A stretch of 64,000 bases of DNA from Pseudomonas sp. NC02 (GCF_002874965.1 NZ_CP025624.1:4588001-4652000); one strand, 5' to 3'. Counted from the first letter of the stretch, positions 26,426-36,254 are shown. Program-made: numbers and translations. Notes: generated by a model not told the origin, from the letters alone.

Positions 26426-28822
26426 TTAATGCGTGCTAATTCTTTCCTTAGAGTCAGTCTCGCGTTTTTCATCCTTTGCAACTATCTCAGGAGCCACATC
26501 CGGCAAGGGCTCCGGCGCGTATTGCAGCGCAATTTGCAGGACCTCGTCAATCCATTTAACCGGTTTAATCTGCAGATCCTGCTTGATGTTGTCAGGAATC
26601 TCCTTCAAGTCGCGAACATTCTCTTCAGGAATGATCACGGTCTTGATACCACCGCGGTGTGCAGCCAGCAATTTCTCTTTGAGGCCACCAATGGCCAGTA
26701 CCTGGCCACGCAGGGTGATTTCCCCGGTCATGGCGACATCGGCGCGCACCGGAATGCCGGTCAGGGCTGATACCAGTGCCGTGCACATGCCTACGCCTGC
26801 GCTAGGACCGTCTTTCGGCGTTGCCCCTTCCGGCATGTGGATGTGGGTGTCGTGCTTCTCGTGGAAGTCCAGGGGGATCCCCAGGCTCTTGGCGCGGCTG
26901 CGCACCACGGTCTGCGCGGCGGTGATGGATTCAACCATCACGTCACCCAGGGAACCGGTCTTGATCAGTTGCCCTTTGCCCGGGATCACGGCGGCCTCGA
27001 TGGTCAGCAATTCGCCGCCCACCTGGGTCCACGCCAGGCCAGTGACCTGGCCTACCTGGTCCTGCTGCTCAGCCAGGCCGTAGCGGAATTTGCGCACGCC
27101 CAGGAAGTGTTCCAGCAGGTCAGCGGTGACCTTCACCGAGAAGCGTTTTTCCAGCGCATGTTCCTTCACGGCCTTGCGGCAGATCTTCGCCAGTTGACGC
27201 TCAAGGCCCCGTACACCGGCCTCGCGGGTGTAGAAACGAATGATGTCGCGGATCGCGTCGGCATCAAATTCGATCTCGCCTTTTTTCAGGCCGTTGGCCG
27301 CAATCTGCTTGGGCGAGAGGTATTTGACGGCGATGTTGATCTTCTCGTCTTCGGTGTAACCCGGCAGACGAATCACCTCCATCCGGTCCAGCAAGGCTGG
27401 CGGAATATTCATCGAGTTGGAGGTGCACAGGAACATTACGTCGGACAGGTCGTAGTCCACTTCCAGGTAATGGTCGTTGAAATTGTGGTTCTGCTCGGGG
27501 TCGAGCACTTCCAGCAAAGCAGACGCCGGGTCGCCACGCATGTCGCTGCCCATCTTGTCGATTTCATCGAGCAGGAACAGCGGGTTGCGCACACCCACCT
27601 TTGTCATCTTTTGAATCAATCTTCCTGGCATCGAACCGATGTAAGTCCGGCGATGACCACGGATTTCCGCTTCATCACGCACACCGCCCAGGGCCATGCG
27701 CACGAATTTGCGGTTGGTGGCGTGGGCAATCGACTCCGCCAGCGAGGTTTTACCCACACCAGGAGGACCGACCAGGCACAACACCGGACCACGAATCTTC
27801 TTCACGCGCTTTTGCACGGCGAGGTATTCGAGGATGCGTTCCTTGACTTCCTCGAGGCCGTAGTGATCGGCATCGAGAATATCTTCGGCGCGGGCCAGGT
27901 CCAGGCGCACTTTGGTCTGGGCCTTCCACGGCACCTGCACCAGCCAGTCGATATACGAACGAACCACGGTGGCTTCGGCCGACATCGGCGACATTTGCTT
28001 GAGCTTGTTCAGCTCGGCAGTGGCCTTGGTCAACGCGTCTTTCGGCAGGCCGGCGGCATCGATGCGCTTTTTCAGCTCCTCGATTTCGTTGTGGCCTTCC
28101 TCGCTGTCGCCCAGCTCTTTCTGAATGGCCTTCATCTGCTCATTCAGGTAGTACTCGCGCTGGCTGCGCTCCATTTGCTTTTTGACACGGCCGCGAATGC
28201 GCTTCTCAACCTGCAGCAGGTCGATTTCGGCATCCAGCAGCGCCAGGACGTGTTCGACCCGGGCCGACAAATCGATGATCTCGAGAATGTCCTGCTTCTG
28301 CTCGATTTTCAGCGCCATGTGCGCGGCCATGGTGTCGACCAGGCGGCTTGGCTCATCAATGCTGTTGAGGGAAGAGAGGACTTCTGCGGGGACTTTCTTG
28401 CCCAGTTGCACGTATTGCTCGAACTGGGACAGCAGGCTGCGAACGAACACTTCGGATTCGCGCTCAGGGGCGTCGACTTCGTCGATCAGCGCCACTTCGG
28501 CACGCAGGTGGCCGTCCACTTCCATGAAGCGCTCGACCGCACCGCGCTGCTCGCCTTCCACCAGCACCTTGACGGTGCCATCAGGCAGCTTGAGCAGTTG
28601 CAGGACAGTTGCAACGGTACCAACGCGATACAGGGCATCTTCGCCCGGATCATCGTCAGCAGGATTTCTCTGGGCCAGCAGCAGGATCTGCTTGTCGCCC
28701 GTCATCGCGGCCTCGAGGGCTTCGATAGACTTCTCGCGCCCCACGAACAGCGGGATAACCATGTGCGGATAGACGACGACATCACGCAACGGCAGGAGAG
28801 GCAATTCGATGGTTGTCTTCAT
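26426..28822 (-). CDS. lon: ATP-dependent Lon protease
   Basis: The 798-residue protein has the full LonA order: substrate-binding N-domain (LPLLPLRDVVVYPHMVIPLFVGR), coiled region with REYYLNEQMKAIQKELG, AAA module with Walker A GPPGVGKTSLAESIA and Walker B FLLDEIDKM, and the C-terminal protease with the Ser in PKDGPSAG and the Lys in KEKLLAAHRGG. It degrades misfolded and regulatory proteins in the cytosol. ATG 28822 has AGAGGCG upstream and gives the canonical N-terminus. A sigma-32-like promoter at 28863-28891 indicates heat-shock control. Confidence 0.98.
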   Translation of the reverse strand: MKTTIELPLLPLRDVVVYPHMVIPLFVGREKSIEALEAAMTGDKQILLLAQRNPADDDPGEDALYRVGTVATVLQLLKLPDGTVKVLVEGEQRGAVERFMEVDGHLRAEVALIDEVDAPERESEVFVRSLLSQFEQYVQLGKKVPAEVLSSLNSIDEPSRLVDTMAAHMALKIEQKQDILEIIDLSARVEHVLALLDAEIDLLQVEKRIRGRVKKQMERSQREYYLNEQMKAIQKELGDSEEGHNEIEELKKRIDAAGLPKDALTKATAELNKLKQMSPMSAEATVVRSYIDWLVQVPWKAQTKVRLDLARAEDILDADHYGLEEVKERILEYLAVQKRVKKIRGPVLCLVGPPGVGKTSLAESIAHATNRKFVRMALGGVRDEAEIRGHRRTYIGSMPGRLIQKMTKVGVRNPLFLLDEIDKMGSDMRGDPASALLEVLDPEQNHNFNDHYLEVDYDLSDVMFLCTSNSMNIPPALLDRMEVIRLPGYTEDEKINIAVKYLSPKQIAANGLKKGEIEFDADAIRDIIRFYTREAGVRGLERQLAKICRKAVKEHALEKRFSVKVTADLLEHFLGVRKFRYGLAEQQDQVGQVTGLAWTQVGGELLTIEAAVIPGKGQLIKTGSLGDVMVESITAAQTVVRSRAKSLGIPLDFHEKHDTHIHMPEGATPKDGPSAGVGMCTALVSALTGIPVRADVAMTGEITLRGQVLAIGGLKEKLLAAHRGGIKTVIIPEENVRDLKEIPDNIKQDLQIKPVKWIDEVLQIALQYAPEPLPDVAPEIVAKDEKRETDSKERISTH

Positions 28823-28862
28823 GATTTCGCCTCTATGACAGATGAAAGTAAGCTTGAAACCA

Positions 28863-28891
28863 AGATGGGGGCTGCCTGCAAAAAAAACAAG
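28863..28891 (-). promoter_or_regulatory. Sigma-32 (heat-shock) type promoter for lon
   Basis: Reading the minus strand, CTTGTTT (28891-28885), a 14-nt spacer and CCCCATCT (28870-28863) match the sigma-32 consensus CTTGAAA-N13-17-CCCCATNT, exactly so at the -10. It lies about 40 bp upstream of the lon start. Confidence 0.7.
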
Positions 28892-28922
28892 CGTAATGGC
28901 ATCAGTTAAACGCAGTAAAAAC

Positions 28923-28946
28923 AAAGGGGCCCCTTAAGGCCCCTTT
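28923..28946 (-). terminator. Terminator after clpX
   Basis: AAAGGGGCC (28923-28931) pairs with GGCCCCTTT (28938-28946) across a 6-nt loop, followed on the minus strand by TTTGTTTTTA. It lies 27 bp past the clpX stop and before the lon promoter. Confidence 0.85.
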
Positions 28947-28973
28947 ATTTTGTACAGCTCGGCAGTGCAACGC

Positions 28974-30257
28974 TTACGCGTCTGGCGCAGCCTTGGCAGC
29001 CGGCTCACTGTTTTCGTAGATATACAGTGGCTTGGACTTGCCTTCTATAACGCTTTCGTCGATCACCACTTTACTCACCTCGGACTGCGAGGGGATTTCG
29101 TACATGGTGTCGAGCAGTACGCCTTCGAGGATCGAGCGCAAACCACGGGCGCCGGTCTTGCGCTCCAGTGCCCGCTTGGCCACCGATTTGAGCGCGTCAG
29201 CACGGAACTCGAGGTCCACACCTTCCATCTCGAACAGCTTGGCGTATTGCTTGGTCAGGGCGTTTTTCGGCTCGGTGAGGATCTGCATCAACGCAGCCTC
29301 ATCCAGCTCGTCCAGCGTCGCCAGGACCGGCAGACGGCCAACGAATTCAGGGATCAGACCGAACTTGACCAAATCGTCAGGCTCGACTTCACGCAGGGAT
29401 TCACCGACTTTCTTGCCTTCTTCCTTGCTGCGTACTTCTGCACTGAAGCCAATGCCGCCACGGGTGGAACGGTTTTGAATAACCTTTTCCAGGCCGGAGA
29501 ACGCACCGCCACAGATGAACAGGATGTTGCGCGTATCAACCTGAAGGAATTCCTGCTGCGGGTGCTTGCGGCCGCCTTGTGGCGGTACGGAAGCAACCGT
29601 GCCTTCGATCAGTTTCAACAGCGCTTGCTGCACGCCTTCACCGGAAACGTCCCGGGTGATCGACGGGTTGTCGGATTTGCGCGAAATCTTGTCGATTTCA
29701 TCGATGTAGACAATGCCCATCTGGGCCTTCTCCACGTCGTAGTCGCATTTCTGCAGCAGCTTCTGAATGATGTTCTCGACGTCTTCACCTACGTAACCGG
29801 CCTCGGTAAGAGTGGTTGCGTCGGCAATGGTGAAGGGAACGTTCAGCAGGCGAGCCAGGGTCTCTGCAAGCAGGGTTTTACCCGAGCCTGTAGGGCCGAT
29901 CAGCAAGATGTTGCTTTTGCCGAGCTCGACGTCGTCACTTTTCTTGTCACGCTGGTTCAGACGCTTGTAGTGGTTGTACACCGCTACGGCCAGAACCTTC
30001 TTTGCACGCTCTTGACCAATCACATACTGATCAAGGATGCCGCTGATTTCTTTAGGCGAAGGCAATTTATGCGCGCTGCTTTCGGCCTGGGCTTCCTGCA
30101 CCTCCTCACGGATGATGTCATTGCACAGGTCGACGCACTCGTCGCAGATAAAGACCGAGGGGCCGGCAATCAACTTGCGTACTTCATGCTGGCTTTTGCC
30201 ACAGAAGGAGCAATAGAGCAGCTTGCCGTTGTCCTCGCCGTTGCGGGTGTCAGTCAT
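28974..30257 (-). CDS. clpX: ATP-dependent Clp protease ATP-binding subunit ClpX
   Basis: The 427-residue unfoldase has the N-terminal zinc-binding domain (cysteines 16, 19, 38 and 41), Walker [13 protein letters not shown], Walker [10 protein letters not shown], the pore loop GYVGEDVEN and the IGF loop (GGIGFSAEV) that docks on ClpP. It unfolds tagged substrates for ClpP. ATG 30257 has GGATCGAACGA upstream. It follows clpP by about 110 bp on the same strand. Confidence 0.98.
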   Translation of the reverse strand: MTDTRNGEDNGKLLYCSFCGKSQHEVRKLIAGPSVFICDECVDLCNDIIREEVQEAQAESSAHKLPSPKEISGILDQYVIGQERAKKVLAVAVYNHYKRLNQRDKKSDDVELGKSNILLIGPTGSGKTLLAETLARLLNVPFTIADATTLTEAGYVGEDVENIIQKLLQKCDYDVEKAQMGIVYIDEIDKISRKSDNPSITRDVSGEGVQQALLKLIEGTVASVPPQGGRKHPQQEFLQVDTRNILFICGGAFSGLEKVIQNRSTRGGIGFSAEVRSKEEGKKVGESLREVEPDDLVKFGLIPEFVGRLPVLATLDELDEAALMQILTEPKNALTKQYAKLFEMEGVDLEFRADALKSVAKRALERKTGARGLRSILEGVLLDTMYEIPSQSEVSKVVIDESVIEGKSKPLYIYENSEPAAKAAPDA

Positions 30258-30369
30258 TCGTTCGATCCAAATCCGATAGGCTTGCAACACAAGATGAAGG
30301 CTATTGAGGGCTTTTTCAAGTCCACTGGTGGTCGGACCTGCCGACCAGCCCTATTTTGAGCTGCTTATA

Positions 30370-31005
30370 TTAAGCGGGGCGCTTTTCGATCACTGCGTCG
30401 ATCAACCCGTACTCACGAGCCGCTTCGGCGCTCATGAAATTGTCACGGTTGGTGTCGCGCTCGATCTCTTCCAGGGTATGCCCGCTATGTTTGGCCATCA
30501 GCGTGTTGAGACGCTCACGAATAAAGAGGATTTCCTTGGCATGGATTTCGATGTCCGATGCCTGGCCCTGGAAACCGCCCAGTGGCTGGTGAATCATCAC
30601 GCGAGAGTTCGGCAGGCAGTAACGCTTGCCCTCAGCACCAGCGGTCAGCAGGAAAGCACCCATGCTGCACGCCTGACCGATACAGGTGGTCGATACGTTC
30701 GGCTTGATGAACTGCATGGTGTCGTAGATCGACATGCCCGCTGTCACCGAACCGCCCGGGGAGTTGATGTAGAGATGGATGTCCTTGTCCGGATTTTCCG
30801 CTTCAAGGAACAGCAGCTGCGCACAAATCAGGTTGGCCATGTAGTCCTCTACCGGACCAACCAGAAAGATCACTCGCTCCTTGAGCAGGCGCGAGTAGAT
30901 GTCATAGGCGCGTTCGCCACGAGCAGATTGCTCGACAACCATCGGGACCAGGCCGCCAGCGGCCTGGATATCAGAGTTCTGCTGAATATACGAATTACGG
31001 AACAT
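30370..31005 (-). CDS. clpP: ATP-dependent Clp protease proteolytic subunit
   Basis: The 211-residue serine protease has the triad Ser114 ([11 protein letters not shown]), His139 ([11 protein letters not shown]) and Asp188 (TNRD), with [18 protein letters not shown] in the handle region. It forms the tetradecameric chamber fed by ClpX or ClpA. The short N-terminal extension before LVPMVVEQ is the usual propeptide. ATG 31005 has a distant GGGAG. Confidence 0.98.
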   Translation of the reverse strand: MFRNSYIQQNSDIQAAGGLVPMVVEQSARGERAYDIYSRLLKERVIFLVGPVEDYMANLICAQLLFLEAENPDKDIHLYINSPGGSVTAGMSIYDTMQFIKPNVSTTCIGQACSMGAFLLTAGAEGKRYCLPNSRVMIHQPLGGFQGQASDIEIHAKEILFIRERLNTLMAKHSGHTLEEIERDTNRDNFMSAEAAREYGLIDAVIEKRPA

Positions 31006-31045
31006 GCTCTGCAGTTACTCCCAAATAGTCATGTCTTGAATACGC

Positions 31046-31070
31046 ATAAGCCAGCGCGAGGCTGGCTTAT
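31046..31070 (-). terminator. Hairpin between tig and clpP
   Basis: ATAAGCCAGC (31046-31055) pairs perfectly with GCTGGCTTAT (31061-31070) across a 5-nt loop, 27 bp after the tig stop. No T-tract follows on the minus strand, so it may stabilise tig mRNA or attenuate rather than end transcription. Confidence 0.5.
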
Positions 31071-31097
31071 GGGTGTATTTTCAAACGAGTTGAGCGA

Positions 31098-32408
31098 TCA
31101 GTCGGCTTGTGCTGCTTCAGCCGGCTTGACTGCTTCTTCGTAAGAGACCGCTTTATCGGTCACCTTAGCCTTCTGCAGAACAGTATCCACAACTTGCTCT
31201 TCCAGCACAACCGAACGCACTTCGTTCAGCTGCTGGTCGTTCTTGTAGTACCAGGACACAACAGCCTCAGGCTCCTGGTAGGCCGAAGCCATTTCCTGGA
31301 TCATTTCGCGAACGCGCGTTTCGTCAGGCTTGAGGTCGAATTGCTTGACCACTTCAGCCACGATCAGACCCAGTACAACGCGGCGCTTGGCCTGTTCTTC
31401 GAACAGTTCGGCCGGCAGTTGGTCAGGCTTGATGTTGCCGCCGAACTGCTGAACAGCCTGCACGCGCAGACGATCAACTTCGTTGGACAGCAGGGCCTTC
31501 GGCACTTCGATCGGGTTGGCAGCCAGCAGACCGTCCATCACCTGGTTCTTGACCTTGGATTTGATGGCCTGGCGCAGTTCACGCTCCATGTTCTTGCGAA
31601 CTTCGGTGCGGAAACCTTCGATGCCGGTTTCCTTGATGCCGAACTGGTTGAAGAACTCTTCGTTCAGTTCTGGCAGCTTGGGCTCGGAAACGGTGTTGAC
31701 GGTCACGGTGAACTCGGCGGTTTTGCCAGCCAGGTCCAGGTTCTGATAGTCAGCCGGGAAAGTCAGGTTCAGAACGCGCTCTTCGCCGGCTTTGGCGCCA
31801 ACCAGGCCGTCTTCGAAACCAGGAATCATGCGGTTGGAACCCAGCACCAGCTGAGTACCCTTGGCGGAGCCGCCAGCGAATGCTTCGCCGTCAACCTTGC
31901 CTACGAAATCGATGTTCAGCTGGTCTTCGTTCTGGGCAGCACGATCGGCCACTTCAAAACGGGTGTTCTGCTTGCGCAGGATTTCCAGCATGTTGTCCAG
32001 GTCGGAGTCAGCAACATCAGCGCTCAGGCGCTCGATGGCGATCGAATCGAAACCGGCAACTTCGAACTCAGGGAACACTTCGAAGATTGCAACGTATTCC
32101 AGATCCTTGCCTGCTTCCAGGGACTTGGGCTCGATGGAAGGCGAGCCAGCCGGGTTCAGCTTTTGCTCGACAACGGCTTCGTAGAAGGAAGCCTGGATCA
32201 CGTCACCTACAGCTTCCTGACGTGCATCAGCACCGAAGCGGCGCTTGATTTCGCTCATTGGCACTTTGCCTGGACGGAAACCAGCGATCTTGGCCTTTTG
32301 GGCAGTCTGCTGCAGACGCTTGTTGACCTGGGTCTCGATGCGCTCGGCCGGCACGGTGATGCTCATGCGGCGCTCAAGAGCAGAAGTATTTTCAACAGAA
32401 ACTTGCAT
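31098..32408 (-). CDS. tig: Trigger factor
   Basis: The 436-residue chaperone has the ribosome-binding signature [17 protein letters not shown] (about residues 43-59), a central FKBP-type PPIase domain ([41 protein letters not shown]) and the C-terminal chaperone arms. It binds nascent chains at the ribosome exit. ATG 32408 has GAGGAATATCC upstream. It heads the quality-control block and has a plausible sigma-70 promoter at 32470-32498. Confidence 0.97.
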   Translation of the reverse strand: MQVSVENTSALERRMSITVPAERIETQVNKRLQQTAQKAKIAGFRPGKVPMSEIKRRFGADARQEAVGDVIQASFYEAVVEQKLNPAGSPSIEPKSLEAGKDLEYVAIFEVFPEFEVAGFDSIAIERLSADVADSDLDNMLEILRKQNTRFEVADRAAQNEDQLNIDFVGKVDGEAFAGGSAKGTQLVLGSNRMIPGFEDGLVGAKAGEERVLNLTFPADYQNLDLAGKTAEFTVTVNTVSEPKLPELNEEFFNQFGIKETGIEGFRTEVRKNMERELRQAIKSKVKNQVMDGLLAANPIEVPKALLSNEVDRLRVQAVQQFGGNIKPDQLPAELFEEQAKRRVVLGLIVAEVVKQFDLKPDETRVREMIQEMASAYQEPEAVVSWYYKNDQQLNEVRSVVLEEQVVDTVLQKAKVTDKAVSYEEAVKPAEAAQAD

Positions 32409-32469
32409 GGATATTCCTCGTTGCACAGACGTTAGCTGGCCGTTTCCGACCCCAGAATCAAGGGCATGC

Positions 32470-32498
32470 ATTCTAGTGGGTCAAACTCAAGAAGTCAC
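32470..32498 (-). promoter_or_regulatory. Candidate sigma-70 promoter for tig
   Basis: On the minus strand GTGACT (32498-32493), a 17-nt spacer and TAGAAT (32475-32470) resemble -35 and -10 boxes, 62 bp upstream of the tig start. Confidence 0.45.
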
Positions 32499-32771
32499 CC
32501 TACTGAAAACGGGTAAAAAAACAGCAGGCAATTTATAGGTGCGAATGCACGAGTGCAGCTCGCCCCGGTGGCAAATACATCCCATCATGCCAGGGCTCTG
32601 CGCCAACCCTTCTATATATAGAAGCGCTTGCCAATCATCTCCCTGACAACCGACCCTGCGGACAAGGCCGGCAAGCAGTGCGGCATCATCGCGAAACATA
32701 AATACGACGAAACGCCCTGCCCTGCAGCCCAACACCTGCGACTGCGTTGAAACTCAAACCGCTGAAACAAA

Positions 32772-32802
32772 AAAGGCGCCAGACTATTAATCTGGCGCCT
32801 TT
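32772..32802 (-). terminator. Terminator of tRNA-His copy 1
   Basis: AAAGGCGCCAGA (32772-32783) and TCTGGCGCCTTT (32791-32802) form a 12-bp stem; the minus strand continues with a T-run. It is duplicated after the second tRNA-His at 33071-33101. Confidence 0.85.
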
Positions 32803-32809
32803 CGAAATA

Positions 32810-32886
32810 TGGGGTGGACGAAGGGGATCGAACCCTCGACAACGGGAGTCACAATCCCGTGCTCTACCAACTGAGCTACGCCCACC
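32810..32886 (-). tRNA. tRNA-His (GTG), copy 1
   Basis: A 77-nt cloverleaf on the minus strand with encoded CCA, the extra 5' G opposite C73 typical of tRNA-His, anticodon arm CGGGA-TTGTGAC-TCCCG (anticodon GTG), T-loop TTCGATC and D-arm AGCTCAGTTGGTAGAGC. A second copy of identical sequence lies at 33109-33185. Confidence 0.95.
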
Positions 32887-32967
32887 ATATTGCGTGACCA
32901 AAAAGCCCGTCAAAAAGGCTATTTGTTGAGCTTCGCGCCGACCCGCAGGCCTTCACGAAACTTTATT

Positions 32968-33052
32968 TGGTGCGGATGAAGAGACTCGAACTCTTACACC
33001 TTGCGGCGCTGGAACCTAAATCCAGTGTGTCTACCAATTCCACCACATCCGC
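32968..33052 (-). tRNA. tRNA-Leu (TAG)
   Basis: An 85-nt class II tRNA on the minus strand with encoded CCA, a long variable arm, anticodon arm CTGGA-TTTAGGT-TCCAG (anticodon TAG) and T-loop TTCGAGT. A weak hairpin with a T-tract follows around 32900-32920. It lies between the two tRNA-His copies. Confidence 0.95.
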
Positions 33053-33070
33053 GCTTGAAGCTTTTAAAGC

Positions 33071-33101
33071 AAAGGCGCCAGACTATTAATCTGGCGCCTT
33101 T
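33071..33101 (-). terminator. Terminator of tRNA-His copy 2
   Basis: The same 12-bp stem and 7-nt loop as at 32772-32802, with stems at 33071-33082 and 33090-33101. It separates tRNA-His copy 2 from tRNA-Leu. Confidence 0.8.
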
Positions 33102-33108
33102 TCAAATA

Positions 33109-33185
33109 TGGGGTGGACGAAGGGGATCGAACCCTCGACAACGGGAGTCACAATCCCGTGCTCTACCAACTGAGCTACGCCCACC
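33109..33185 (-). tRNA. tRNA-His (GTG), copy 2
   Basis: The 77-nt sequence is identical to copy 1, including the anticodon GTG, extra 5' G and encoded CCA. The duplication includes the terminator and 8 bp of upstream flank, a 123-bp unit in total. Confidence 0.95.
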
Positions 33186-33216
33186 ATATTGCGCTACTTG
33201 TGCCAAAGCTGCCTAA

Positions 33217-33293
33217 TGGCGCACCCGGCAGGACTCGAACCTGCGACCATCCGCTTAGAAGGCGGATGCTCTATCCAGCTGAGCTACGGGCGC
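33217..33293 (-). tRNA. tRNA-Arg (TCT)
   Basis: A 77-nt tRNA on the minus strand with acceptor GCGCCCG/CGGGTGC, encoded CCA, anticodon loop CTTCTAA (anticodon TCT) and T-loop TTCGAGT. It is the promoter-proximal member of the cluster. Confidence 0.95.
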
Positions 33294-33523
33294 CTTATTA
33301 ATCTGTACTCTTGGAGGATTACAAACTAACCAGTGCTAGGCTGTGCCCGACAAGTGCGACGAATAGTATAGATGGACCCGAAACCCGTCAAATCCTTTTT
33401 ATAAAAAATTCATTTTATTTAAGGGGTTAGGGGAATTTGCAGACCAAGCGCCTTTGCCCTCACGCCATGGCATGCGAGAATGCGCGCACTTTTCTTCCCC
33501 CTCTCGATGGTTAATCACGCGTA

Positions 33524-34378
33524 ATGACTGCACAACTTATCGACGGCAAATCAATCGCCGCCAGCCTGCGCCAGCAGATCGCCAAACGAGTCGCCGAGCG
33601 CAGCCAACAAGGCCTGCGCACGCCGGGCCTCGCGGTGATCCTGGTCGGCAGCGATCCTGCCTCTCAGGTTTATGTCTCGCACAAGCGTAAAGACTGTGAA
33701 GAGGTCGGCTTTATTTCCAAAGCCTACGACTTGGCTGAAGACACCACCCAACAGGCCCTCACCGACCTGATCGACAGCCTGAACGACGATCCGGCCATCG
33801 ACGGCATCCTGCTGCAACTGCCATTGCCCGAGCATCTGGACGCGTCGAAATTGCTCGAACGCATCCGCCCGGACAAGGACGTCGACGGTTTCCACCCTTA
33901 TAACGTCGGCCGCCTGGCCCAGCGTATCCCGCTGCTGCGCCCGTGCACCCCGAAGGGCATCATGACCCTGCTGGAAAGCACCGGCGTCGATCTGTATGGC
34001 CTGGATGCCGTCGTCGTCGGCGCCTCGAACATCGTCGGTCGCCCGATGGCCATGGAACTGCTGCTGGCCGGCTGCACCGTGACCGTGACCCACCGCTTCA
34101 CCAAGGACCTGGCCGGCCACGTTGGCCGCGCCGACCTGGTGGTCGTCGCCGCCGGCAAGCCGGGCCTAGTCAAGGGTGAGTGGATCAAGGAAGGCGCCAT
34201 CGTCATCGACGTGGGCATCAACCGCCAGGACGATGGCAAGCTCGTGGGCGACGTGGTGTACGAAACCGCCCTGCCCCGTGCCGGCTGGATCACCCCGGTA
34301 CCCGGTGGTGTCGGCCCGATGACCCGTGCCTGCCTGCTGGAAAACACCCTGTACGCCGCCGAAACCCTGCACGTCTAA
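33524..34378 (+). CDS. folD: Bifunctional methylenetetrahydrofolate dehydrogenase / methenyltetrahydrofolate cyclohydrolase
   Basis: The 284-residue protein shows the FolD signatures: [14 protein letters not shown] with the catalytic Tyr-x3-Lys, [27 protein letters not shown], the NADP-binding [17 protein letters not shown] and the terminal [20 protein letters not shown]. It interconverts 5,10-methylene- and 10-formyl-tetrahydrofolate for one-carbon metabolism. It is divergent from the tRNA cluster across an AT-rich 230-bp region and ends in a terminator at 34398. Confidence 0.98.
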   Translation: MTAQLIDGKSIAASLRQQIAKRVAERSQQGLRTPGLAVILVGSDPASQVYVSHKRKDCEEVGFISKAYDLAEDTTQQALTDLIDSLNDDPAIDGILLQLPLPEHLDASKLLERIRPDKDVDGFHPYNVGRLAQRIPLLRPCTPKGIMTLLESTGVDLYGLDAVVVGASNIVGRPMAMELLLAGCTVTVTHRFTKDLAGHVGRADLVVVAAGKPGLVKGEWIKEGAIVIDVGINRQDDGKLVGDVVYETALPRAGWITPVPGGVGPMTRACLLENTLYAAETLHV

Positions 34379-34397
34379 TAACCAGCCGTTCTGAAAG

Positions 34398-34426
34398 AGC
34401 CCTGCCTTATCGCAGGGCTTTTTATT
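34398..34426 (+). terminator. Terminator after folD
   Basis: AGCCCTGC (34398-34405) pairs with GCAGGGCT (34412-34419), followed by TTTTTA. Confidence 0.88.
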
Positions 34427-34586
34427 GGCCGAAAAAAAGTAGTTTTTTCTTTGTTTTTAAGGGGTTTCATCTGTTTTCAGAAGAACATTCGACAGTTTCT
34501 GATCCATACTCCTAAAATGTAACGGCATTTATCAGAAAGTCCGTGCAGAACGGTATATCCCTACTTTTTTTAGCGAGTTCATCCGC

Positions 34587-35519
34587 GTGAAAATTCATCT
34601 TTCCATTGTCAGCCTATTTTTTGCATTGACAGGCACCTTCGCGAGCGCAAGCGAAACCACCACCACTCCCCGCGACATGTCCACCCTGCACATCGCCTCC
34701 GGCAGTGCGATGGTGGTAGACCTGCAGACCAACAAAGTCATCTATGCCAGCAACCCGGATGTCATCGTGCCGATCGCCTCGGTGAGCAAACTGATGACCG
34801 GCCTGATCGTGCTGGAAGCCAAGCAGAACATGGATGAATACATCGACATCAACATCAAGGACACGCCAGAGATGAAAGGCGTGTTCTCCCGGGTCAAGAT
34901 CGGCAGCGAGATGCCGCGCAAGGAGATGTTGCTGATTGCCCTGATGTCTTCGGAAAACCGCGCCGCCGCCAGCCTTGCCCACCACTATCCGGGCGGCTAC
35001 CCGGCCTTCATCGCAGCGATGAACGCCAAGGCCAAGGCACTGGGCATGACCAGTACCCATTACGTGGAACCAACCGGCCTGTCGATCCATAACGTGTCCA
35101 CCGCCCGCGACCTGAGCAAGCTGCTGGCCGCCGCACGCAAGTACCCGATGCTCAGCCAGTTGAGCACCACCAAGGAAAAGACCGTCTCGTTCCGCAAACC
35201 CAACTACACCCTGGGTTTCTCCAACACTGACCACCTGATCAACCGCGCCAACTGGGACATCAAGCTGACCAAGACCGGCTTTACCAACCAGGCCGGCCAT
35301 TGCCTGGTGCTGGTGACCAGCATGGGTAATCGCCCGGTGTCGCTGGTGATCCTCGATGCCTTCGGCAAATTCACCCACTTTGCCGATGCCGGGCGCATCC
35401 GCAGCTGGGTCGAAACCGGCAAGAGCGGCTCGGTGCCAGACGTCGCATTGCGCTACAAGGCTGACAAGAACCTGAAGAACCGCCCACGGGCGAATGTTCA
35501 GGTCACCGAGTCCCGCTGA
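34587..35519 (+). CDS. pbpG: D-alanyl-D-alanine endopeptidase (PBP7 type)
   Basis: The 310-residue periplasmic protein has a signal peptide (residues 1-22) and the serine peptidase S11 motifs: SVSK with nucleophile Ser65 and Lys68, SEN at 122-124 and KTG at 229-231. PBP7 cleaves D-Ala-diaminopimelate cross-links in peptidoglycan. The start is GTG 34587, next to the signal peptide, with GCGAG upstream. Upstream of it lies an AT-rich stretch. It ends before the bidirectional terminator at 35541-35562. Confidence 0.95.
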   Translation: MKIHLSIVSLFFALTGTFASASETTTTPRDMSTLHIASGSAMVVDLQTNKVIYASNPDVIVPIASVSKLMTGLIVLEAKQNMDEYIDINIKDTPEMKGVFSRVKIGSEMPRKEMLLIALMSSENRAAASLAHHYPGGYPAFIAAMNAKAKALGMTSTHYVEPTGLSIHNVSTARDLSKLLAAARKYPMLSQLSTTKEKTVSFRKPNYTLGFSNTDHLINRANWDIKLTKTGFTNQAGHCLVLVTSMGNRPVSLVILDAFGKFTHFADAGRIRSWVETGKSGSVPDVALRYKADKNLKNRPRANVQVTESR

Positions 35520-35540
35520 TCCGTAAATAGCGACATAAAA

Positions 35541-35568
35541 AACGGCGCCCTTGAGCGCCGTTTTTTAT
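35541..35568. terminator. Bidirectional terminator between pbpG and the C39-like gene
   Basis: AACGGCGC (35541-35548) pairs with GCGCCGTT (35555-35562), with an A-tract on the left and a T-tract on the right. The right flank overlaps the stop codon of the convergent gene at 35565-35567. Confidence 0.9.
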
Positions 35569-36254
35569 TTGGCCTGACTGGCCAGTGCCTTGACTGCTTG
35601 GGCCGCCGCCTGTTCCTGACCCGCCTGGGCTGTGGCGCTGGCAGCCTGCTGCCAGCGCTGGGCGTCGACCTTGACCGGCAACTGGGTGGGCCGCTGAATC
35701 AGTACCGCCCACTTGCCGCCGTCTTTCCACGCCGACTCAAACGCACTGAAATCCATCGGCATGCGTCGCGCCAACCCTGTACGCAGCAACACCATGCTCT
35801 TCTGCTTGTTGTAACCCACCACCACGACATACCGCGGACCGGCCCAGAAGGTTGAGCCCTGGGTGATACGCGCCATCACCGGGTACCCGGCCGCGACCTG
35901 TGCCAGCAGCGCCGGCAACTGATCTTCCAGCGGGTACACCAACATCCCGTATTCACGGGCCAGCACCTGCATGTTGCGCTCAAGGTCCGCTTCAGCGCCC
36001 GGCAAATGCAGTGGCTTATCCAATAGCCCCGGTGTAATCACAATGCCTTGTTGAGACAGCATGCTGGCCAGAGCGGCTGGGCCACCGAGGTAAGTCTCAC
36101 CACGAAACGCCGGCACGCCCTTGAGCTCGACACTCTCCGGCAGCCCCGGGATGCTCGTGGGTTTTGGATGCGAGGAACAGGCCGCCAGCCCCATGAAACA
36201 GGCGGCGACCCACCAGGAGGTTTTAATGTTCGAGGGAAACCGCAACTTCTTCAC
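35565..36254 (-). CDS. Lipoprotein with a C39-peptidase-like domain lacking Cys and His catalytic residues
   Basis: The 229-residue protein has a lipobox (FMGLAAC, cysteine 26) and a papain-fold C39-like domain: GVPAFRGETYLGGPAALASML corresponds to the family motif QCGPAAL, but the catalytic cysteine position is Gly57. The later segment WAGPRYVVVVGYN corresponds to PHYVVVVGY with Arg141 in place of the catalytic histidine. The C-terminal 40 residues are Ala/Gln-rich. Proteolysis is unlikely; a peptide-binding role, as in substrate-docking pseudo-C39 domains, is an inference. The start is GTG 36254 with a poor ribosome-binding site. Confidence 0.75.
   Translation of the reverse strand: MKKLRFPSNIKTSWWVAACFMGLAACSSHPKPTSIPGLPESVELKGVPAFRGETYLGGPAALASMLSQQGIVITPGLLDKPLHLPGAEADLERNMQVLAREYGMLVYPLEDQLPALLAQVAAGYPVMARITQGSTFWAGPRYVVVVGYNKQKSMVLLRTGLARRMPMDFSAFESAWKDGGKWAVLIQRPTQLPVKVDAQRWQQAASATAQAGQEQAAAQAVKALASQAK

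Larger units (their letters stand above)
32409..32809. other. Intergenic region between tig and the tRNA cluster
   Basis: This 401-bp region contains the tig promoter candidate (32470-32498) and the terminator of the first tRNA-His gene (32772-32802). Between them I see no supported gene. The 82-residue minus-strand frame across 32487-32735 lacks a ribosome-binding site and a recognisable composition. Confidence 0.6.

Noticed and set aside
26837..28909. 690-residue plus-strand open frame opposite lon
   Set aside because: It lies entirely over lon on the opposite strand and has no recognisable domain.
32487..32735. 82-residue minus-strand frame upstream of tig
   Set aside because: No ribosome-binding site, no domain, and it overlaps the region expected to hold the tig promoter.
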